Source: Glandiceps talaboti (Eukaryota > Hemichordata > Enteropneusta > Spengelidae). From it: a DNA stretch of 64,000 bases. The notes beneath the pieces were generated by a model, which searched no databases, had not been told where the DNA came from, and saw only the letters and a program-made list of their open reading frames with translations. The translations under genes and the position numbers were made by a program. Positions 63,301 through 64,000 of the stretch are shown in pieces. Where the stretch lies: the NCBI RefSeq assembly GCF_964340395.1, contig NC_135557.1, positions 372,001 through 436,000 on the forward strand, in the 5' to 3' direction. How positions within the stretch are numbered: the stretch's first letter is position 1; the number at the start of each line of letters is the position of its first letter.

Positions 63301-64000
63301 ACGTGATTCATTGTTTACTCCTACCTGTCACTAGGGAGAGGTACAGTAACACGTGATTCATTGTTTACTCTACCTGTTACTAGGGAGAGGTACAGTAACA
63401 CGTGATCCATTGTTTACTCCTACCTGTCTGTAGGGAGAGGTACAGTAACACGTGATTCATTGTTTACTCTACCTGTTACTAGGGAGAGGTACAGTAACAC
63501 GTGATCCATTGTTTACTCCTACCTGTCTGTATTGAGAGGTACAGTAACACGTGATTCATTGTTTACTCCTACCTGTCTGTAGGGAGAGGTACAGTAACAC
63601 GTGATTCATTGTTTACTCCTACCTGTCTATAGGGAGAGGTACAGTAACACGTGATTCATTGTTTACTCCTACCTGTCTGTAGGGAGAGGTACAGTAACAC
63701 GTGATTCATTGTTTACTCCTACCTGTCTGTAGGGAGAGGTACAGTAACACGTGATCCATTGTTTACTCCTACCTGTCTATAGGGAGAGGTACAGTAACAC
63801 GTGATTCATTGTTTACTCCTACCTGTCTGTAGGGAGAGGTACAGTAACACGTGATTCATTGTTTACTCCTACCTGTCTGTAGGGAGAGGTACAGTAACAC
63901 GTGATCCATTGTTTACTCCTACCTGTCTGTAGGGAGAGGTACAGTAACACGTGATTCATTGTTTACTCCTACCTGTCTGTAGGGAGAGGTACAGTAACAC
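60266..64000 (+). repeat. 49/50-bp minisatellite, about 75 units, founder unit inside exon d
   Basis: Example unit 60,366-60,415. The sense unit holds GTGATTCATTGTTTACTC, CTACCTGTC, then TAGGGAGAG|GTACAGTAACAC. Unit zero is 60,266-60,313, of which 38 bases are exon d coding sequence (GTGATTCATTCTGTGAGCTC, CTGTCAATAGGAAGAGAG) and 10 are the start of the intron (GTACAGTAAC). Unit one (60,314-60,365) is intermediate, and from unit two on the array is homogeneous. Nearly every unit keeps AGAG|GTACAGTAAC, identical to the authentic donor. Two main monomers alternate: ACTCCTACCTGTCTGTAGGG (50) and ACTCTACCTGTTACTAGGG (49). A minority read AGGCAGAG and lose the GT. The array runs off the right edge, so the next exon is not visible. 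Confidence 0.96.
60301..60309 (+). promoter_or_regulatory. Authentic exon d 5' splice site, weak match to consensus
   Basis: GAG|GTACAG departs from the consensus at +4 (C) and +5 (A). The donors of exons a, b and c are all strong. The same nine bases recur about every 50 bases downstream. Read-through past this site gives Val-Gln-stop, so use of any downstream copy would truncate the protein in the CNBD. Confidence 0.7.

Noticed and set aside
1-64000. tRNA, rRNA or bacterial-type operons and terminators.
   Set aside because: I found no cloverleaf, rRNA motif or prokaryotic gene organisation. The non-repetitive DNA is accounted for by introns, exons, the LINE fragment and the foldback.

Overview
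This is a eukaryotic, almost certainly metazoan, stretch of one very large gene whose introns are filled with tandem repeats. About 96 percent of the window is minisatellite DNA. Only about 411 bases are convincing protein-coding sequence. Evidence for an animal: spliceosomal introns with good GT..AG sites, a cyclic nucleotide-binding domain (CNBD) of the CNBD2/CRIS type, and a LINE reverse-transcriptase fragment. The species cannot be named from the sequence; a marine invertebrate is a reasonable guess and no more.

Layout, all on the + strand for the gene: 1-25,135 is a 29-bp array (about 865 units). 25,136-25,670 is a 48-bp array (about 11 units). Exon a is 25,819-25,893. 25,910-49,352 is a 25-bp array (about 935 units). 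49,428-49,691 is an antisense LINE fragment. Exon b is 49,793-49,881. 50,210-52,136 is a 25/26-bp array. 52,137-52,615 is an imperfect foldback, followed by a short 84-bp repeat. Exon c is 53,071-53,144. 53,131-60,008 is a second, unrelated 48-bp array (about 143 units). Exon d is 60,131-60,303. 60,266-64,000 is a 49/50-bp array (about 75 units) that runs off the right edge.

The four exons join without a frame break (visible intron phases 0, 2, 1, then 0 after exon d). They give 137 residues that read as one CNBD: N-terminal helices, beta barrel, and a phosphate-binding cassette that keeps the Glu of FGE and the Arg of RTATV. The gene begins left of the window and continues to the right.

The most unusual point is the origin of the arrays. 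The 49/50-bp array is an expansion of the exon d / intron junction: its unit zero lies in the last 38 coding bases plus the first 10 intron bases, so nearly every unit carries a copy of the authentic 5' splice site. The 48-bp array after exon c likewise starts on the exon c 5' splice site, but its later units have GT changed to AT. The 25-bp array starts 16 bases after the exon a donor. The pattern suggests repeated birth of intron-filling satellites at 5' splice sites within one gene, and predicts that the exon left of the window ends with a sequence like CATG|GTGAGG, the core of the 29-bp unit.
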